Below are positions 62,813 through 64,000 of a stretch of 64,000 bases of DNA, in pieces. A program made the translations under genes and the position numbers. Below the pieces are notes generated by a model, which was given only the letters and a program-made list of their open reading frames with translations, was not told the DNA's origin and made no database searches. Every line of letters starts with the position of its first letter. Position 1 is the stretch's first letter. Origin of the DNA: an uncultured Pirellulaceae bacterium (lineage in GTDB: Bacteria > Planctomycetota > Planctomycetia > Pirellulales > Pirellulaceae); the NCBI GenBank assembly GCA_937981585.1, contig CALJOA010000027.1, positions 1 to 64,000 of the forward strand, in the 5' to 3' direction.

Positions 62813-63241
62813 GAAGCTTCTAAGAAAAATTTAAGGGATATCGATGAAATAGGTCACCAATCAGGACGATTGTTATAGCAAACAAAGTTTGGTCAAGCCG
62901 TCTTCAAGCCTTCAGTTCTTGGTTCTTGATTGAAATTCTCTGCAAAGAGCGACCCAACCTGATTGTGACCAGCGACGACAACGTCGCACGTCAAAAAAAC
63001 GACGTCAACGATCGTCTATCCGTCAGCAAGTGCCAATATTAAGAAATCGACAAAAGCCTGTAAGTTATCGCTCTTGAGCGTGTCAAAGAGTAAGCCCGGT
63101 AAGGCCATGGTTTTCTGGGTTTAGTAAACAAGCAATCTGGTTGAAGCCCGCTGTGAAAGCCGACACTGAATTGACAGTGATAGCATGAGCTTTCGAAACG
63201 GTTTGGCAATCTAAGTTTTCAAAATAGCTGGTTTGGTTTTA
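62813..63241. other. intergenic region between divergent prfB and DUF547 genes
   Basis: About 430 bases with no gene seen. A small perfect hairpin (GCGACG at 62972-62977 with CGTCGC at 62982-62987) is present. TTGACA at 63171-63176 could be a -35 element for the DUF547 gene, but no good -10 follows. Confidence 0.45.
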
Positions 63242-64000
63242 ATGATTTCAGAACGAAGACTGTTGTTAGTTGCCGGACTTTTACTTGCTGCAAGTTCTCC
63301 ATGTTTGGGATATCAATCGGGAAGTCGAAGCGCAGGACCGAGTGGAGGCTTGGGAACACAGGTTTTTGTCCCGTCTGTCGCCTCACCTTCATTCTCGGCG
63401 CCTCAATCCGTGATTTCTGCACCACATAACTTTGCCGCACCAGCACCTGTTGGCTCGGTCTTGCAAACGCCGGTTACTGAGTTTATGCCCGCTCAACCTT
63501 CGTTCCAGTATCAGGGCCAGTTGGCGTCGCCCACAGTGATTTACCAACAACCGATGCCCTATCCGACCGGCCCAACCACTCAAACGGTGCTTCAACCCAG
63601 AAACGGTTCATCCGAGGGCTCGTCCATCGTTCCTAAGGCTTCATTGGTGGACCCGATTTTTGAAATCAATGATCCGTATTCGCCTTATGCTGTAGATCAC
63701 TCCACTTGGGACTGCCTGCTGGCTCGGTATCTGGTGTCCGACTCAACAGGCGTCAATCGGCTTCGATATAGCCGTGTCACGGCTCAGGATCGAAACGGAC
63801 TCAAGAGCTACCTTCGTTACTTGCAATCTATCGACACGCGAACGCTTAACCGTCACGAGCAGTTGGCCTTCTGGTTCAATCTCTATAACGCTCGAACCGT
63901 CGACATCGTGCTGGATAACTTCCCGATTCGTTCGATTCGTCAGGTCAAAACAAAGTTCACCGATTTTGTCGGACCGTTCGACGACCCTGGAGCCGTCAAC
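63242..64000 (+). CDS. secreted DUF547-domain protein (3' end outside the window)
   Basis: An open frame of 253 codons from ATG 63242 to the window end, with no stop, so it is truncated by the window. A signal peptide (RRLLLVAGLLLAASSPCLGYQ) is followed by a Ser/Pro/Ala/Gln-rich linker of about 110 residues. The DUF547 domain then begins: DHSTWDCLLARYLVSDS, LRYLQSIDTRTLNRHEQLAFWFNLYNARTVDIVLDNFPIRSIRQ (split), where RHEQLAFWFNLYNA is the family core. DUF547 has no established function; members are often secreted. The visible part is complete enough for the family call. Confidence 0.85.
   Translation, partial: MISERRLLLVAGLLLAASSPCLGYQSGSRSAGPSGGLGTQVFVPSVASPSFSAPQSVISAPHNFAAPAPVGSVLQTPVTEFMPAQPSFQYQGQLASPTVIYQQPMPYPTGPTTQTVLQPRNGSSEGSSIVPKASLVDPIFEINDPYSPYAVDHSTWDCLLARYLVSDSTGVNRLRYSRVTAQDRNGLKSYLRYLQSIDTRTLNRHEQLAFWFNLYNARTVDIVLDNFPIRSIRQVKTKFTDFVGPFDDPGAVN

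Overview
This window looks like a chromosomal segment of a planctomycete, most likely the Pirellulales group. This is inferred from gene content; no rRNA or other marker is present to settle it. The pointers are a formylglycine-type sulfatase, a PEP-CTERM protein, several Ala/Pro/Gly-rich secreted proteins, a DUF1570-type metalloprotease, a DUF547 protein, a TadE/TadE/TadG set, alternative complex III joined to a caa3-type oxidase, and many dispersed palindromic intergenic repeats. No tRNA, rRNA, IS element, CRISPR array or prophage was recognised.

Layout. 0.1-5.3 kb: a RegA/ActR-like response regulator, a sulfatase, a PEP-CTERM protein and a Gly-rich secreted protein. 5.6-7.0 kb: arsC-nadC. 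7.2-11.9 kb: a divergent cluster with a carbamoyltransferase carrying an SxtJ-like membrane tail, a DUF5989 (SxtK-like) peptide and a B3/B4-domain protein on the minus strand, and a membrane SGNH hydrolase with a TPR-like insert on the plus strand. This is the best candidate for an undescribed system. 12.4-28.2 kb: a long respiratory cluster, actA-actB-actC-actDE(fused)-actF, an unknown 109-residue membrane protein, sco, then coxB-coxA-coxC-coxD and a second subunit III-like gene. It would carry electrons from quinol through alternative complex III and the cytochrome c domains to an A2-type oxidase. 28.4-32.8 kb: an ASCH protein, RarA, a hybrid histidine kinase and a zinc-ribbon membrane peptide. 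32.9-37.5 kb: an L,D-transpeptidase followed by an OmpR-type regulator and its sensor kinase. 37.6-39.5 kb: a secreted CocE/NonD hydrolase. 39.7-45.4 kb: GH57 glucanotransferase, small membrane protein, GalT-like transferase and GlgA (alpha-glucan metabolism). 45.6-50.9 kb: folK, a long non-coding gap with a possible minus-strand RNA, def-fmt and miaB. 51.2-57.7 kb: a secreted Ala/Pro-rich protein, a solute-binding lipoprotein, a DUF1570-like metalloprotease, glyA, a small membrane protein and a TPR protein. 58-60.3 kb: TadE-TadE-TadG/VWA. 60.6-64 kb: a zinc metallopeptidase, prfB with a programmed +1 frameshift, and a DUF547 protein cut by the window end.

The intergenic DNA is rich in repeats. 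At least four unrelated palindromic families recur. One of them (core arms near AGCCGTTTTGGCGATAGCC) occurs six times in 30 kb, including three longer copies with nested inverted ends. Several genes probably start at TTG or GTG with a Shine-Dalgarno sequence at good spacing, so starts were chosen from Shine-Dalgarno spacing, signal peptides and family N-termini.
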